Assembly (NCBI GenBank): GCA_004194705.1
Contig: SADC01001329.1
Coordinates: 522,962-586,961 of the forward strand
Direction of reading: 5' to 3'
Length of the DNA stretch: 64,000 bases
Origin: Ditylenchus dipsaci
Taxonomy: Eukaryota; Nematoda; Chromadorea; Rhabditida; Anguinidae
Below the pieces are notes generated by a model. That model was not told the DNA's origin, did no database searches, and saw nothing but the letters and a program-made list of their open reading frames with translations. Shown here piece by piece: positions 13,101-23,990 of this stretch (its first letter is position 1; each line of letters starts with the position of its first letter). Made by a program: the position numbers and the translations under genes.

Positions 13101-16100
13101 AAGATCTGCATTAATGAATTCCAACGGGAAGGATCTTGGAAGCGAAAGATTCGCCTGAAATTTTTATTTCTGAAACCACTCAATGAGATAACAAAAAGTT
13201 TAGTCAACATACGTTTTTAGCATGGTTGAACTGTTTCTCCATCATACATCGGAAAATCCTCTGTATTGGCACACCAACATATTGCAAGTCAAAGGCGATT
13301 GTAGGCTAAAAATTATCCGCATTTAGAAAGACTTTCATATTCTGCAAACACATTCAACTCCATCAATAGTGCGCACTCTCAAAACTGGATTAAGCCGGCC
13401 ACTACTAGAGGCAACACTATGGAATGAGGCAAAATCTAATTCTCAGAAATGATTAATGGCCAGCAAACGAAACAAAAGCCTTAAACCAACAGCACTCACA
13501 GTAAGCGTAATTTGTTAGTTTAGAATTTACATGAAGGGAGCAAGTTCACGGGGGTCTGGTGGTTCCCGCTAATTCAATTTTTTTAATAATCGCTGATTCT
13601 TTTATTGAGTTTCTAACAAGACTTAACCTACAATTATATTCTAGGCCTTCCTTTGTTAGAAACAAAGTTAAAAAATCCGAAAAAGAAGACCAAGGATTAG
13701 AATAATCTTTTGAATTGGCGGTGGACCACCAGAGTACCATGTGAGCATGGTCCTTTAAGCCAAATGGGGAGGAGAGTGAAAAGGCCGCATTTTCAATATG
13801 CTACGTTAAAGGGGCATGCCCACGCTAATAAGAGGTGGTGCCCGGGAATTTGAATTTTTTTCCTGATCCTTGAACTTTTGTACGGATTTTTCAACCTGGT
13901 TTCTAACAAAACAAGGTCTAGATTAAATTTTAGGTGTGGTTTTGTTAGAAACCAGGGTTAAAAAATTTCTATAGAACTTCGATGATTAGGAAAAAATTGG
14001 ATTCGCGGACACCACCTCTTATTAGCGTGGGCATGCCCCTTTAACTAAAAGCCCTTGGATAAAATATTCTACCATATCACCAACAACTGAAAAGCAGTAT
14101 AAAGTAAAGCATTCAACCAACACAAAAACTTGCTTATAGAAGATGCAACTTTAGCGCCGGCAGCAATAGCGTTATCTGAAAAAAAAAGCTGATGTTCAGC
14201 AAATACCATCTAAGGGTCACTTGAATCATTGCGGTGGGTGATCTGTAGAGTTCATAAAGTCGAGGTCCATAACCTGAATTTTGGAAAAATATATGAAGAG
14301 AAGTTCTGATATTAGATGTCCTAACCCATGCCACCCTCTCCGTATTTCTTCATCTGCAAGAAAACATGATTTGAATGTAATGATAAGCGGACAAAAACTA
14401 GCTTAAAGGGGGGGGGGGGTTGGGTGGGGAAAGCCATTTAGTTTGAAAAAGTGGCTTCCATGGCGCAGTGCGTAGGTGCTCGCGTTTTTTGGCCCAAATG
14501 GTGTTTTTTTTGGTGTTGCAGGTTCAGACCACGTAGGGGCACACTATTTTTTTTGGCTTTTTTGGGCAGTTTAGAGGTAATTTGGTAGCTGATCCCGATT
14601 CTGGCGTCAAAAAAGTCTAATTACCTCCAGTGATGTAAAAATGTAAATTTTGGCACCGCACCGCACCGGCACCGGTCTGTGTCGGCACCTGCACCGGTGC
14701 CGGCACCTAGCTGAACGTTGCACGGCACCGGTGCCTATCACATTCAATACATTTTCAAGGAAAAACGTTAATTTTTTAACGGGAATGAGTTTTTTTGTGA
14801 TAAAGAAAAGTTAGCTTATACAAAATATAATTTTATTAAAATTAAGCAGCACCCGATTCTTTACGAGCATTAGTCCAGAACGTCCTTTATGCCTATGATT
14901 TATTGTGACATTTGAGAACAGTCTTCCACGCTAGTGACGTGGCAGGGGATGAAAGATCACGAATGCAATTGTGATAGCTTCGGGAATAACTAAATCGACT
15001 TATCTTCAGTGTTTGTAAAATCAGCTCACTTCCTTATTTTCTTTCTAACATTTTAAAAACTTTTGTAAAACTGTTTGAATATATTGGTTTATTTCTTCAT
15101 CCAATGTGTCTAAAACGGTTTCGGCCTGATTTTTTCAAATCCAAAGAGTGACTTCGGTCCTCCACTTGTTTGTTCACTAGCAATAAGCTTTGATGGAACA
15201 GTTTTTGGCTCTAAAGTTCAGAGTTTTAAGGTTCAGCAAACCAAGACTGAATCTACATCAAATTTAAGAATAACATGGAGCGTATAGCTCTGCGACCTTG
15301 TCAACATTAACTTGAAGCGCAGTGATTGCGACTTATGGATCTAACACGGCTGCAGTGAGAACAGGCGACCGAAATAATTTTTACTGAGCTATCATACATA
15401 AGATGTCAACTGAATTTTCTGACGAATAATCTGAATATTCTGGGGCGAAACTTTTTCTTGCCGCCGAACTTTTTTGTAGCCGAAACACTTTTTTCTTGGT
15501 CAAAAAAGCAGGTGGGCGACAAAAAAGAGATTTTCGGCGACAAGGAAAAGTTTTGCTCAACAAAAATGGCTGTGCACTTAATATTTATACTGAAATTGAA
15601 AAAAGTTAAATTTTAGTTCAAAACGGGCAGCGGTGCCAGCAAAAAACTCGGCACCGGCACCGGTGCGGCACCGGTGCCGGTGCTTTTTCGTTAAATTTGG
15701 CACCTGCACCGGCACCGGTGCAGCAAAACTTGGCACCGGCACCGGTGCCAAGTACATCACTGATTACCTCTAAACTGCCCAAAAAGCCAAAAAAAAATAG
15801 CGTGCCCCTACGTGGGTTTGAACCTGCAACACCAAAAAACACCATTTTGGGCCAAAAAACGCGAGCACTCACGCACTGCCCATGGAAGCCACTTTTTCAA
15901 CCTAAATGGCTTTCCCCCTCTCCTTTAAAGGACCATGGTTTTGCGCGCAGCGGCATGTGCAAAATTTGAATAGGCGGGGGACACTTCTCTTTCGTCTGGC
16001 ACTGTACTCTTGGAGTCATTCCAAAGACTCAAAAGAGTACAGTGAAAGACGAAAGAGAACTGTCACCCGCCAATTCAAATTTTGAACACGCCACTGCGCG

Positions 16101-16839
16101 CAATAACATGGTTCTTTAAGTAAATATGAATCCCGATTAAGGGTACTGGGTTCATTTTCCTACTTTTAGGAAAGGGCGCTCATCAGATAGAATACGAAAA
16201 CACAACTTGTTGGTTATTTCAGGGAAAATAGCCATAAAGGCGAATTCCCAGCTGGTACTCAGAGATGAATTAAAAGTAAAATATTGTATAAATGTATAAA
16301 TTTATATATTGTATAAATTGTATAAAATACAAACCTCCTCTTCCAGAGCACCCTGAAAATATTAGCGTAACATTTCGTAACCGCCACCGAAAAAGACTGA
16401 CCTGGTACTTGTCGAACTTTTCCTTTCTTTTGATAACATCATTTTCTTCCTTGTGCTGTAGGACAGCCGTCGCTTTAAAGTATTTCACCTAGAACCAAAA
16501 ATTGTAGATTTAACCTAGAATGCAGCTATAAATACCCGATCGTTAGCAGTTCGACATTCGTTGAAGAGCCTGAATAATACTCAGATTTAAATAGAAGGAT
16601 CAGAACAACAAAAATTTGTTTACTTTTCCCAATGCATGTCTGTGAGATACTTCGGCTGAATGTCAGTGAAATATTCATAGATCTAAAAATAAGATTTATA
16701 AGTTATAAAGACAAAAGGATAAATAGATTACTTGGTATTCCTTCTGAATCTTAGGCAGGAGCTCTGTTTTCAGCGGACACATAGCGACCTGCGTCCTAAG
16801 GAAATACGCCGAAGGGTATATAAGATTCTTCGAAGCCAT
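10158..16839 (-). CDS. TRMT10C: TRMT10C/MRPP1-like tRNA m1R9 SPOUT methyltransferase (mitochondrial RNase P subunit)
   Basis: Eighteen coding exons: 16839-16732 (ATG start), 16682-16624, 16569-16536, 16488-16402, 16352-16335, 14353-14326, 14273-14221, 14175-14134, 14086-14046, 13305-13213, 13154-13069, 12898-12880, 11103-10993, 10939-10926, 10868-10837, 10589-10538, 10334-10299 and 10246-10158 (stop). Phases fit at almost every join. The N-terminal helical part (…YLTDMHWEKLFNECRTAN, then VKYFKATAVLQ) matches MRPP1's EEL-x-LLEC…KYL region. PTIAFDL and FPLEFINADL match the start of the TRM10 SPOUT fold, and DPSKKVVYIS…AGTYIF its later strands. Family role: N1 methylation of purine 9 in mitochondrial tRNAs and the RNase P complex. 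Two joins need one base changed (a G missing after exon 7, an extra A at exon 17 start). Intron 8 uses a GC donor. Introns 5, 9 and 12 carry transposons. Family assignment is fairly firm; the C-paralogue is inferred. Confidence 0.65.
11485..11716. mobile_element. GCGCTAGTAGCGAATACCCC foldback MITE
   Basis: Left end GGCGCTAGTAGCGAATACCC and right end GTATTTGCTACTAGCGTC are inverted copies with C8 and G10 runs next to them. It lies in the large twelfth intron of the TRMT10C-like gene. Both this copy and the next contain the AGTTTAGGCTTA…CCTTAGGCTTGGGG motif. Confidence 0.7.
11894..12132. mobile_element. Second copy of the same foldback MITE
   Basis: Ends GGTGCTAGTATAGAATACCC and GTTATTCTATACTAGGGTC, with shorter C/G runs. 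The internal sequence matches the 11485 copy closely for most of its length, including the ACAACAAGTTTAGGCTTA segment. It is in the same intron. Confidence 0.7.
12790..12850 (-). repeat. tRNA-like (SINE-type) B-box fragment
   Basis: The complement reads CTCAAGTTCGATTCCTCGTG, which fits a polymerase III B box (GGTTCGANNCC-like) in a T-arm setting. The rest of a tRNA fold could not be completed. It lies beside the short exon at 12898-12880 of the TRMT10C-like gene. Confidence 0.3.
13546..13740. mobile_element. Diverged palindromic MITE related to the TTAA element
   Basis: Inverted arms (GGTCTGGTGGTTCCCGC… and …GCGGTGGACCACCAGAG) surround an inner GTTTCTAACAA/TTGTTAGAAAC inverted pair that is shared with the 13810-14040 element. 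It is in intron 9 of the TRMT10C-like gene. Confidence 0.6.
13810..14040. mobile_element. TTAA-flanked palindromic MITE next to a splice donor
   Basis: A 231-bp element with terminal inverted repeats AGGGGCATGCCCACGCTAAT, directly flanked by TTAA on both sides (13806-13809 and 14041-14044), the target signature of piggyBac-type elements. The inner half contains GGTTTCTAACAAAAC and its complement. The right TTAA overlaps the GT donor of exon 9 (14086-14046) of the TRMT10C-like gene. Confidence 0.8.
14430..15915. mobile_element. Foldback with tRNA-like arms, split by a hAT insertion
   Basis: Arms 14440-14627 and 15763-15910 are inverted copies. Each holds an A-box-like TGGCGCAGTGCGTAGGTGC and a B-box-like CAGGTTCAGACC (GGTTTGAACC on the other arm), so they look tRNA-derived, like two head-to-head SINEs or a foldback built from them. 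hAT element 2 sits exactly between the arms. It lies in intron 5 of the TRMT10C-like gene. Confidence 0.6.
14628..15762. mobile_element. Non-autonomous hAT element 2 (GGCACCGGTGCC words), 8-bp target duplication
   Basis: It starts CAGTGATGTAAAAATG and ends with the complement of CAGTGATGTACTTGG, flanked by the perfect 8-bp duplication ATTACCTC (14620-14627 and 15763-15770). Both ends carry arrays of GGCACCGGCACCGGTGCC words (about 14652-14735 and 15630-15750). No transposase frame was found. Confidence 0.9.
15920..16120. mobile_element. Palindromic MITE with GGACCATGGTT-type ends
   Basis: Inverted arms run from TTAAAGGACCATGG near 15926 to CATGGTTCTTTAA near 16120, with TCTTTCGTC/GACGAAAGA inside. 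It may be related to the TTAA elements nearby, though its flanks are less clear. Confidence 0.6.
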
Positions 16840-17102
16840 TTCTCTAAGCTTTTCACACACCACAAAGAACGAAACTAAGATAGTTCAGCTTTTAGCACGA
16901 TAAATTAATACTACTGAAACATATATAATACAGCCGTTTTCAAGGTTAATATAAGACCAACACAAGCAAATCAAATAAATTGTAAATAAATGACAGAAAA
17001 TTTTAAAAATTAGCAATTAAAAACATCAGCTAGGTTCGTCTACAGGGATGCCAGGTAGAAAAATAAGAAAAGGGATTTGGATGAAAGGTGACGATTTGGG
17101 TA

Positions 17103-17760
17103 CTAAATAGTACTTTCGGGGTACTGAATAGTACTAAAATAGTACCATAAGTACTACCATAAAGTGCTTTTAGCACCTAGTACTAATTTAGTACTTGGTA
17201 CTCGTGGTACTTTTTCTTTTTTTGCTGTTTTTACGCCAAGAAGACATACTGCACATTTAAAAAAAAAAGTGTTACTAAGACACAGTGTTTCAAAAAACAG
17301 AACACAGAATTAACCACAGAATTTTTAAAAGTGCTCGTAATTGTGTTTTTTGTATGGTATTTTTGCTAATTTTTTGTGCGTTTTGTTCAGCGTTAAAAGT
17401 TGCGGTAAGGGACCATACGCGTTTCGCAAATTTTCCACTAAAACAGCAAGAAAATTTGACTTTTGTCTTGAAAAAGTCAAAAACAGAATTCTGTTTTCTG
17501 TTTTTGACTTTTCGGGACAAAAGTCAAATTTTTTTGCTGTTTTTGTGGAAATTTGCGAAACGCGTATGGTCCCCTACCGCAACTTTTAACGCTGAACAAA
17601 ACGTACAAAAAATTAGCAAAAATACTATACAAAAACACAATTACGAGCACTTTTAAAATTCTGTGGTTAATTCTGTGTTCTGTTTTTTGGAAACACTGCG
17701 GAAACACTGGAAACACTCTTAGTAAGACAAGAAGAAAATAGTACTAAGGCTGTAACTAAT
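17103..17760. mobile_element. Large palindrome with TAGTAC words at its margin
   Basis: 17284-17697 is a near-perfect inverted repeat with arms of about 205 bp (GTGTTTCAAAAAACAGAACA… mirrored at the right end) around a GAATTC-like centre. Upstream, 17103-17215 is a run of TAGTAC-containing words, also found in the 28265-29155 element. Frames here occur on both strands because of the symmetry and are not genes. Confidence 0.75.
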
Positions 17761-18403
17761 TTCACCGAACAGCCGGCGACTCGCCACGGCCCCTCAAAAA
17801 CTGCATTCTAGTGCATTAGCGAAATTTGGCGCCAAATCAAAAATTTTGAAAAACCGCAGTTTTTTAGTTTATTTTATCCAGCACTTCTGGTTTACTTTTT
17901 CGCTGTACCTCATGTAAGTTTATTGTCAAAAAACTCACCACATTCAGCGCTTTCGAACAAGCCATCACTTGCCCATAAAACATGCAAAATTTCGAAGCTA
18001 TAATTGATTTCTGTGAAAATTTCAAAGAAATTTTTTCATCTAGTTGACTCGATTGAGATTCTAGCACTATTTTATGTCGAGTTTTCCTGAAACGCAACTG
18101 GAGGCTCGATAGAGGAGTAAATTTGCTGCATTTGGTACCAAAGACGTATACAAAAAATGCAAATTTTAAGTGTTTTATGCAAAAGTTAAATGGAAAACGC
18201 GAAAACCCCTATTTTACTCGGAAAAATGCCAGTTGGTTCACTAATATGGTCCAAGATTTCTAAAAAATGACTTTTAAGAACTTTTTATAGTTTGTAGTAA
18301 GACTTTGATGGTCGCGCTATCTTTTAGTACATAAATTGTTGGAAAAAATGCGAGTTTGTGAGTTTTTTATGCGAGACAAAGCTTTCTGTTTTTAGGTCTA
18401 ACA

Positions 18404-19529
18404 ATGGTCAGCACACGAAAAATGCAAAAAGATGCTGAGGAGCAGCCGATATTCGGAAAATTTCAAGCTCTGGCACACACTCTGCACGCCTTTTTTAGAT
18501 TTTTTGACGGGATCAAATTTAGTATAATTTTCAGATCTGATGAAGACTCGCAGTTCAAATCACGAGCAGTGGCAAAAAGTTCTGGAACCGGCAATGCCAT
18601 GTCGATTGTTGAAAAGTAGCAAGTTCAAACAAGGAAAGCGCGTAGTCAGCAAGTAGAACAGCAGAGAGAAGCCAAGAAGAGGGCAAGTGAGCAAGCTAAG
18701 GATGCCGGAATCTAGAAAAGATGGAAGAATAAGGAACAAGCGAATCAAGAGGCGGAATGAGAGGAAATTCGTGGTTCTCCTGATGCGTACAGCTGAGAGA
18801 GTGGATCGGGTCCTTGGTGAAGAATTAACCGTAACTGAGTTGAACAAAGAATGTGTAAGTAATTTTTCTACTGAATACTGTTTCGTTTGATTGAGCACCT
18901 TCAGTTGAATCGCAGAGATGCCAATCTTCCGTTGAAAATTAGTGCGCTCAACTGCTCCAATCTGATCAACGTCTCGCCAATCGCTCAGTCGGTCGTCTTT
19001 CTGCTTTTTTGGTGGGTCGTGCTTCGCGCCATCATAAAGGAATGACGCTGAAGGGAAGGCTGAAGCTGCTCATATGGTAAGTCATAAGCTCTTTATAGTA
19101 TACCGTATTTCCTGTAATTAACGCCCTCCTCTAATTAACGCCCCCCTCCTAGAAGTCGATTTAAAAATAAACGCCCCGGGGCGTTTAATACAGGAAATAC
19201 GGTAGTCGACGCTTAGATTAACTGCAACCCGAGGGATCGTCCTTGGGGATGTTAATTAGAGACTGATTAATTCAAATGGCTTCCGAACTAGCTTTTTCAG
19301 CTGGGTGAATCCATGAAGAGTGATCCTGGTTTTCTGAAGTTGCGCAAGATCAGTGCAGTCCAGAAGATAGCCAAGACAGTGTCATCCGCCTCTTCTAATC
19401 TTGTTTCCCTAGTTTCCGTCGGATGTCCTGATGTAAGTTTTGTTTCTGTAGATTACCATTTTTTGTTGTGTACCAATCTTATTTAGGCTCAACATCGCCG
19501 ACAATGACTATTTGGATATCTTTCAATAG
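18404..19529 (+). pseudogene. Prohibitin-2-like gene, degraded
   Basis: The C-terminal part is recognisable as an SPFH-family prohibitin. Exon 19301-19432 encodes LGESMKSDPGFLKLRKIS…, matching PHB2's LGEALSKNPGYIKLRKI. The end of exon 18905-19076 gives AEGKAEAAHM in one frame (PHB2: AEGEAEAAKM), preceded in other frames by RASRHHK (ERAKQEQRQK). Exon end 18854 gives EELTVTELNKE (DDVSITELSFG). A last exon 19487-19529 gives ADNDYLDIFQ then stop. Splice signals GTAAGT/TTTCAG are kept, so it is a duplicated gene, not a retrocopy. At least three frame breaks and in-frame stops disrupt it. The upstream block (18404-18760), including a Q/E/K-rich coiled-coil stretch, has no prohibitin match I can see and may be unrelated. 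PHB2 itself is a mitochondrial inner-membrane scaffold. Confidence 0.55.
19101..19204. mobile_element. TACCGTATTTCC MITE
   Basis: Terminal inverted repeats TACCGTATTTCCTG…CAGGAAATACGGTA, with AATTAACGCCC words inside. It is in the intron before the last long exon of the prohibitin-like gene. Copies occur at 48147-48302 and, diverged, near 59392-59630 and 62090-62150. Confidence 0.75.
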
Positions 19530-20208
19530 TAAGGATGCAAAGAAGCGTTGTTGAAGAAGGATAATATTGCAGGAAAATGTTGTAAATGAATCTGATGTTG
19601 CGTTATATCGTACATTTACTTTTGAGTTTCCGCAAAATAAATGTTATTTTTGGTACCATTGTATGAATCTGGTGTTTTAGGATAGTTGCAAGGGCATAGT
19701 TGTGCTGTGTTTGATCTAATTTTTGTTGACCATTCGTTTTTCTGGTATTTTCATAGTTTTTCGTAAATCTAGCAAAACATGATTTCAGTACTGTCAAACC
19801 ATCATCAGAATGCTTGAATTAGTCCAGAAAACAAGTTTTTTAGAATTTTTCGTCAAAATTTGCATATCGTAGTCAATAAACACTGAAAATTATAGAAAAT
19901 ATGGGGAAATGTCTTTCAAAAAATCTTGGCGTTTTGTTATTTTTAAATGCACTAGAATGCAGTTTTTGAGGGCCGTGTCGCTACAAATTGTGCGACTCCG
20001 CGCTACTGTGACTCGCTCCAATTGCATTCGCTTACTGCGACTCGCTACAACAGAAAAGAGGTTTGATTCCCCACTAGGCAAATCATTTTTTCCGAATTAT
20101 TCACTACTAGATTTTTCAAAAATTGAAAAGGCAAAATTTATTGTTGGCGAACTTTATTGTAACATATAAGCACCAAGATAAGAGCAAAACTGAGCATAAT
20201 AAAACAAA

Positions 20209-21027
20209 CTAGGGTCTGCAGGCGCCTATCGGCGCCTATGTTGTTCGGGAACATTAGTTGTTCATGTACATTAGTAGTTCGGGTAGATTTATCTTTCGAG
20301 TGCGTTAATGGTTAGGGTAGATCATCACCCTACCTGTTGACTAAGCTACTCTACCTCGCCTACCCTTGCCCATCCTCGCCTATCCTCGCCTACCCTCACA
20401 CATCCTCGCCTACCCTCGCCTATCCTCGCCTACCCTCGCCCATCCTCGCCTATCCTCGCCTACCCTTGCCAATCCTCGCCTATCCAATTTCGATTATACG
20501 TGATTGTGCTTATAAGGAAGCCAAGATCTTGAACTTGAGGTTCCGCAGGGATATTCGACATTAATCGGCAAAAACTGGCCAAAAATTAGGTTTAAACCGG
20601 AACATCCACCTTAAATCCACACCTGAAAACCAATGAGTTTTGAGCTTGTCCGGGCAGTTCAAACCCGTTTCACTTTTCAAAATCACTGTTAAATAGCCCA
20701 TTTTGTAGCTGAGATCTTTTGTGTTTCACATTATAAAACATCAACACTGACTTTCTCTATAAAAGTGGCTCAAATTGTGTCTGAAGTTAAAAAATAGGAA
20801 AAACTCCACCTAAAAAGCAACTGACTTGAGAGCTTGTCCGTACCAGTTCGAGACCTTACACTCTTCTAACATCACTGGTTAATAACTCATTTGTAGCTGA
20901 GATTCTCTAGTTTTCACATTATAAACATCAACACCGACTTTCTTTATAAAAGTGGCTCAAAATTTGGTAAATAAATTTGGTAAATCATAAAAAGTGTGAC
21001 CCACCCGACCCAAATACTATATAGAGA
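20209..21027 (-). mobile_element. Non-autonomous Helitron, copy A
   Basis: On the minus strand the element begins TCTCTATATAGTATTTGGG after an A. It ends with a 7-bp hairpin (AGGCGCC GATA GGCGCCT), seven bases, then CTAG before a T. TC…hairpin…CTRR inserted between A and T is the Helitron signature. Inside are diverged units of roughly 185 bp (…AAAAGTGGCTCAAA…) and a short CTCGCCTAYC minisatellite (20350-20486). It encodes no Rep/helicase. Confidence 0.85.
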
Positions 21028-21029
21028 TA

Positions 21030-21523
21030 GTGAAATAGTATGGTGAATTAGGTTTGATAAGACCAAACATCGAGTTCACTCACCCGACCCCCAAAATCAG
21101 GGGTAGGTACCCTTGGTCCAGGTAAATATCCAACCAAACCAAGTGGTCATCCACTGGATCAAATTTTTTCACTTTTGGGTTCCAAAACTATTTTATGACT
21201 AATTCGGGCATGCTGAAGATGGTTTGATAGTGTAAAATACCAGTTTGTAAGTATTTTTGAGTTTTGGTAAAATCAATTATTTTCCAATACTCAAAAAATA
21301 CCATAAAAACCCTATTTACTGTAATCAAACCATCTTCAGCATGCCCGAATTAGTCCATAAAATAGTTTTGGAACCCAAAAAGTGAAAATTTTTTGCTCCA
21401 GTGGAGGACCACTTGGTTTGGTTGGATATCCATCTGGACCAGGGGTACCTATCCCTGATTTTGGGGCTAGGGTGGGTGTACTCGAAGTTTGGTCTATCAA
21501 ACCCAATTCACTACACTATTCAC
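21030..21523. mobile_element. Foldback element, copy 2 of the AAGTGG(N)CCACTT family
   Basis: Arms of about 240 bp: GGTTTGATAAGACCAAACAT… mirrored by …TTTGGTCTATCAAACCC. The inner GCATGCTGAAGATGGTTTGA occurs in both orientations. It abuts the 5' end of Helitron copy A. Confidence 0.75.
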
Positions 21524-21871
21524 GTATGATAAGACGATTTGTTTTGAATCTGACTCAATTTTATTTTCAGCTTCGTGAGCCAGATAGGTACCTCATGATT
21601 TATGTATGAACTTAGGACATTTCAAACAAGAAAACCTTTGAAGAAATATATTATTAATAAAAAAATTATACAGAAAAAAAAATCAAACCCATTTTCTGTT
21701 GTAGCGAGTCGCAGTAGCGAGTCGCAATTGTAGCGAGTCACGGTAGCGAGTCACAATTGTAGCGAGTCACAGTAGCGAGTTGCAATTGTAGCGAGTCGCA
21801 GTAGCGAGTCGCAATTGTAGCGAGTCGCAGTAGCGAGTCACAATTTGTAGCGAGTCGACGTTTTACCATTT

Positions 21872-22292
21872 CACCGCCAAATTACTGATTTACCCTCCAA
21901 ATTTACTGATTTATCCACCAAATCGTAAAAACGAGTAATTCTCGGTGTTTTTCCAGTTGTAAAAATTTTTATTTTTATATTAGCATGTAGCCCGGAATCT
22001 CTAGTTTCTAATGAGCTATCAACTGACTCGATGTTTTTAAGAAAAATGTGAGAAAAATTAGTTTTTATGAAACAACTCCTGTTTCATAAAAACGGGCTAT
22101 CTCTTACTTTTTTCTCAACAACAACGAATCAGTCGATAGCTCATCAGAAACTAGAGATTCGGCTAAATGCTAATATAAAAATAAAAATTTTTACAACTAG
22201 AAAAACATCGAGAATTACTCGTTTTTACGATTCGGTGGGATAAATCAGTAATTTGGAGGGGTAAATCAGTAATTGGCGGGGTAAACAATTTG
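21872..22292. mobile_element. Foldback with TTACTGATTTACCC word ends
   Basis: Arms of about 200 bp around a centre near 22080 (TTTCATAAAAAC on both sides). The outer 70 bp of each arm is three tandem words of the form CCAAATTACTGATTTACCCT. Confidence 0.75.
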
Positions 22293-22793
22293 AGCCATAG
22301 TACTAACAAAGGGAACCGCACGAACTGTACGATTTGATTCGAATATTCTGACTACGCTATCGTGTAGAGCATATTCGATTTACTTAGTAAATTTACTATA
22401 TAGAACTTCAATATTTTTTTGCCACCAGCCACAAAATGTCGATTGTTGGGCTGAAGAAACATAAAAAATACGCTAAAATTGCCTTGGTCCCCCTGTTGTT
22501 TTTTCAAAAACTCTTCTTTTACTAGTATTTCAAATCACCCACATGAACTAATTTGTTTGGTCTTATTTCACACTATTTCTTGTTACTACGACCGACTGAA
22601 TTTCGCAAGCCGCCTCAATACTGCCTACAGGACCACCTTCCGAATTCAAAATGTAATTGTGGGAAGATATGTCTCGTTCGTTGTTCTCATTGTTCCAAAA
22701 TGCTTTGTTTTGAATATTTTGTTGTTGATTATCATTGTTGTGATGAGGTTAAGAGTTGTTATGCTGGGTGATACCTTATTGAATAACATGTTA

Positions 22794-22978
22794 CAGTCAA
22801 CTCTCGATTTAACGAAACCCCGATTTAACGAAACTCTTGATTTAACGAACCTTTTTTTGGTGCCTATTTGGCCAGCGATTAATAAAATGACTAAAATAAG
22901 CTCTCGATTTAACGAAACTCTCGATTCAACGAACATTTTTGCCGGTCCCCAGGAGTTCGTTAAATCGAGAGTTGACTG
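22794..22978. mobile_element. pogo/Tigger-like MITE (GATTTAACGAA words)
   Basis: Terminal repeats CAGTCAACTCTCGATTTAAC, flanked by TA, followed by tandem GATTTAACGAAACTC words on both sides and a GCCGGTCCCC motif about 30 bp from the right end. The overlapping long frames (22479-23060 plus, 22646-23179 minus) exist because the element is symmetric. Confidence 0.8.
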
Positions 22979-23299
22979 TATTACAAACAAGCGCGTAGAA
23001 CATTTTAATTTGCAGGGATTTGTGAACCAGAAAAAAGTAATAGTAAAACAAAAAAAATAGCTTTTAACACGGCAACGGCTGGTGGTGAGTTTGTTGATTC
23101 GACACGATGATGCAATCAGTTTGTAAAAAGGCAGTTCTGGGGTTTTGGCGCCAAGTTGAAAAAGCGCAGTTTTCGACAATGAGTTACTGCATATAAAGAC
23201 TCTAACTCAGCTTGATAGGTGTATCAGCGAATGATTTATAGCTCATTAGAACCGCGAGAAGATGAGCTTTTGAATGTGCTATCACATTAATGAACTTTG

Positions 23300-23990
23300 T
23301 TTGAAAATTACAATTAATTTAATAAAAAACTGAAAATATTCATTTAAAAAAAAAACCAGACTTTTTTTACGTTTGGGCAGTGATCTTTTTGTCCAGTAGG
23401 GGTGTGTCAAAATATAAACACAGAATCTGAGAGCTCTGTTGATTGGCTTCAAAACGGTATATGAACTTTTTGTAGGTAGTTTTGTTTTAAAGGCTGAAAA
23501 TGACCTTAAATGTTGGTGGTATTTTATTTATTTATTTTTAGCAAAAAACTTCGATTTTACACCGAAAACCAGAAATTCTGACATCGGATTCGTGATCAGC
23601 GTACCCATTTGCTTACAAACTGTTCTTAAATGCTAAATGACTGTCATATTTTGAATTCCTCTCGAGACAAAAACATTCAAAAAGCTTAATACTTTGTAAT
23701 TCAAATGTATTTTTGTCTCGAGAGGAATTCAAAATATGACAGTCAATTTAGCATTTTAAGAATAGTTTTGTAAGCAAATTGGGTACGCTGATCACGAATC
23801 CGATGTCAGAATTTCCGATTTTTTTGTGTAGAACCGAAGTTTTTTTGCTATGAATTAAGTAAGAAAACACTTCGATTTTTTTAAACATTTCGCCTGCGGC
23901 GCATTTTTCATTTTCTCGTCAGATCTCGTCATATATGGATCGATATTTCCATACCGACAGTTGCGGATGAACATCTGAGGCCCGAAATTA
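23300..23990. other. No gene; palindrome 23538-23855
   Basis: 23538-23855 is a foldback with arms of about 150 bp (AATTCCTCTCGAGACAAAAA and its complement near the centre, ATCGGATTCGTGATCAGCGT further out). The flanks show nothing else I can name. Confidence 0.6.

Larger units (their letters stand above)
19970..21872. mobile_element. Element with GTAGCGAGTCGCA word-array ends, containing nested insertions
   Basis: The right array 21703-21865 is about ten tandem copies of GTAGCGAGTCGCA(ATT). The left array (about 19975-20055) is shorter and inverted (GACTCGCTAC). Sequences beyond the arrays also mirror (AACAGAAAAGAGGTTTGATT versus AATCAAACCCATTTTCTGTT). Helitron copy A and a foldback lie between the two ends. 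Confidence 0.6.

Noticed and set aside
17285..17716. Several mirrored frames around 120 codons
   Set aside because: They mirror one another because 17284-17697 is a palindrome.
21703..21865. Regular repeats resembling a CRISPR array
   Set aside because: Units are direct tandem words without unique spacers of constant length, and the context is eukaryotic.
22479..23179. Overlapping frames of 193 (plus) and 177 (minus) codons
   Set aside because: Both cross the symmetric 22794-22978 MITE, whose GATTTAACGAA words are stop-poor in both directions.
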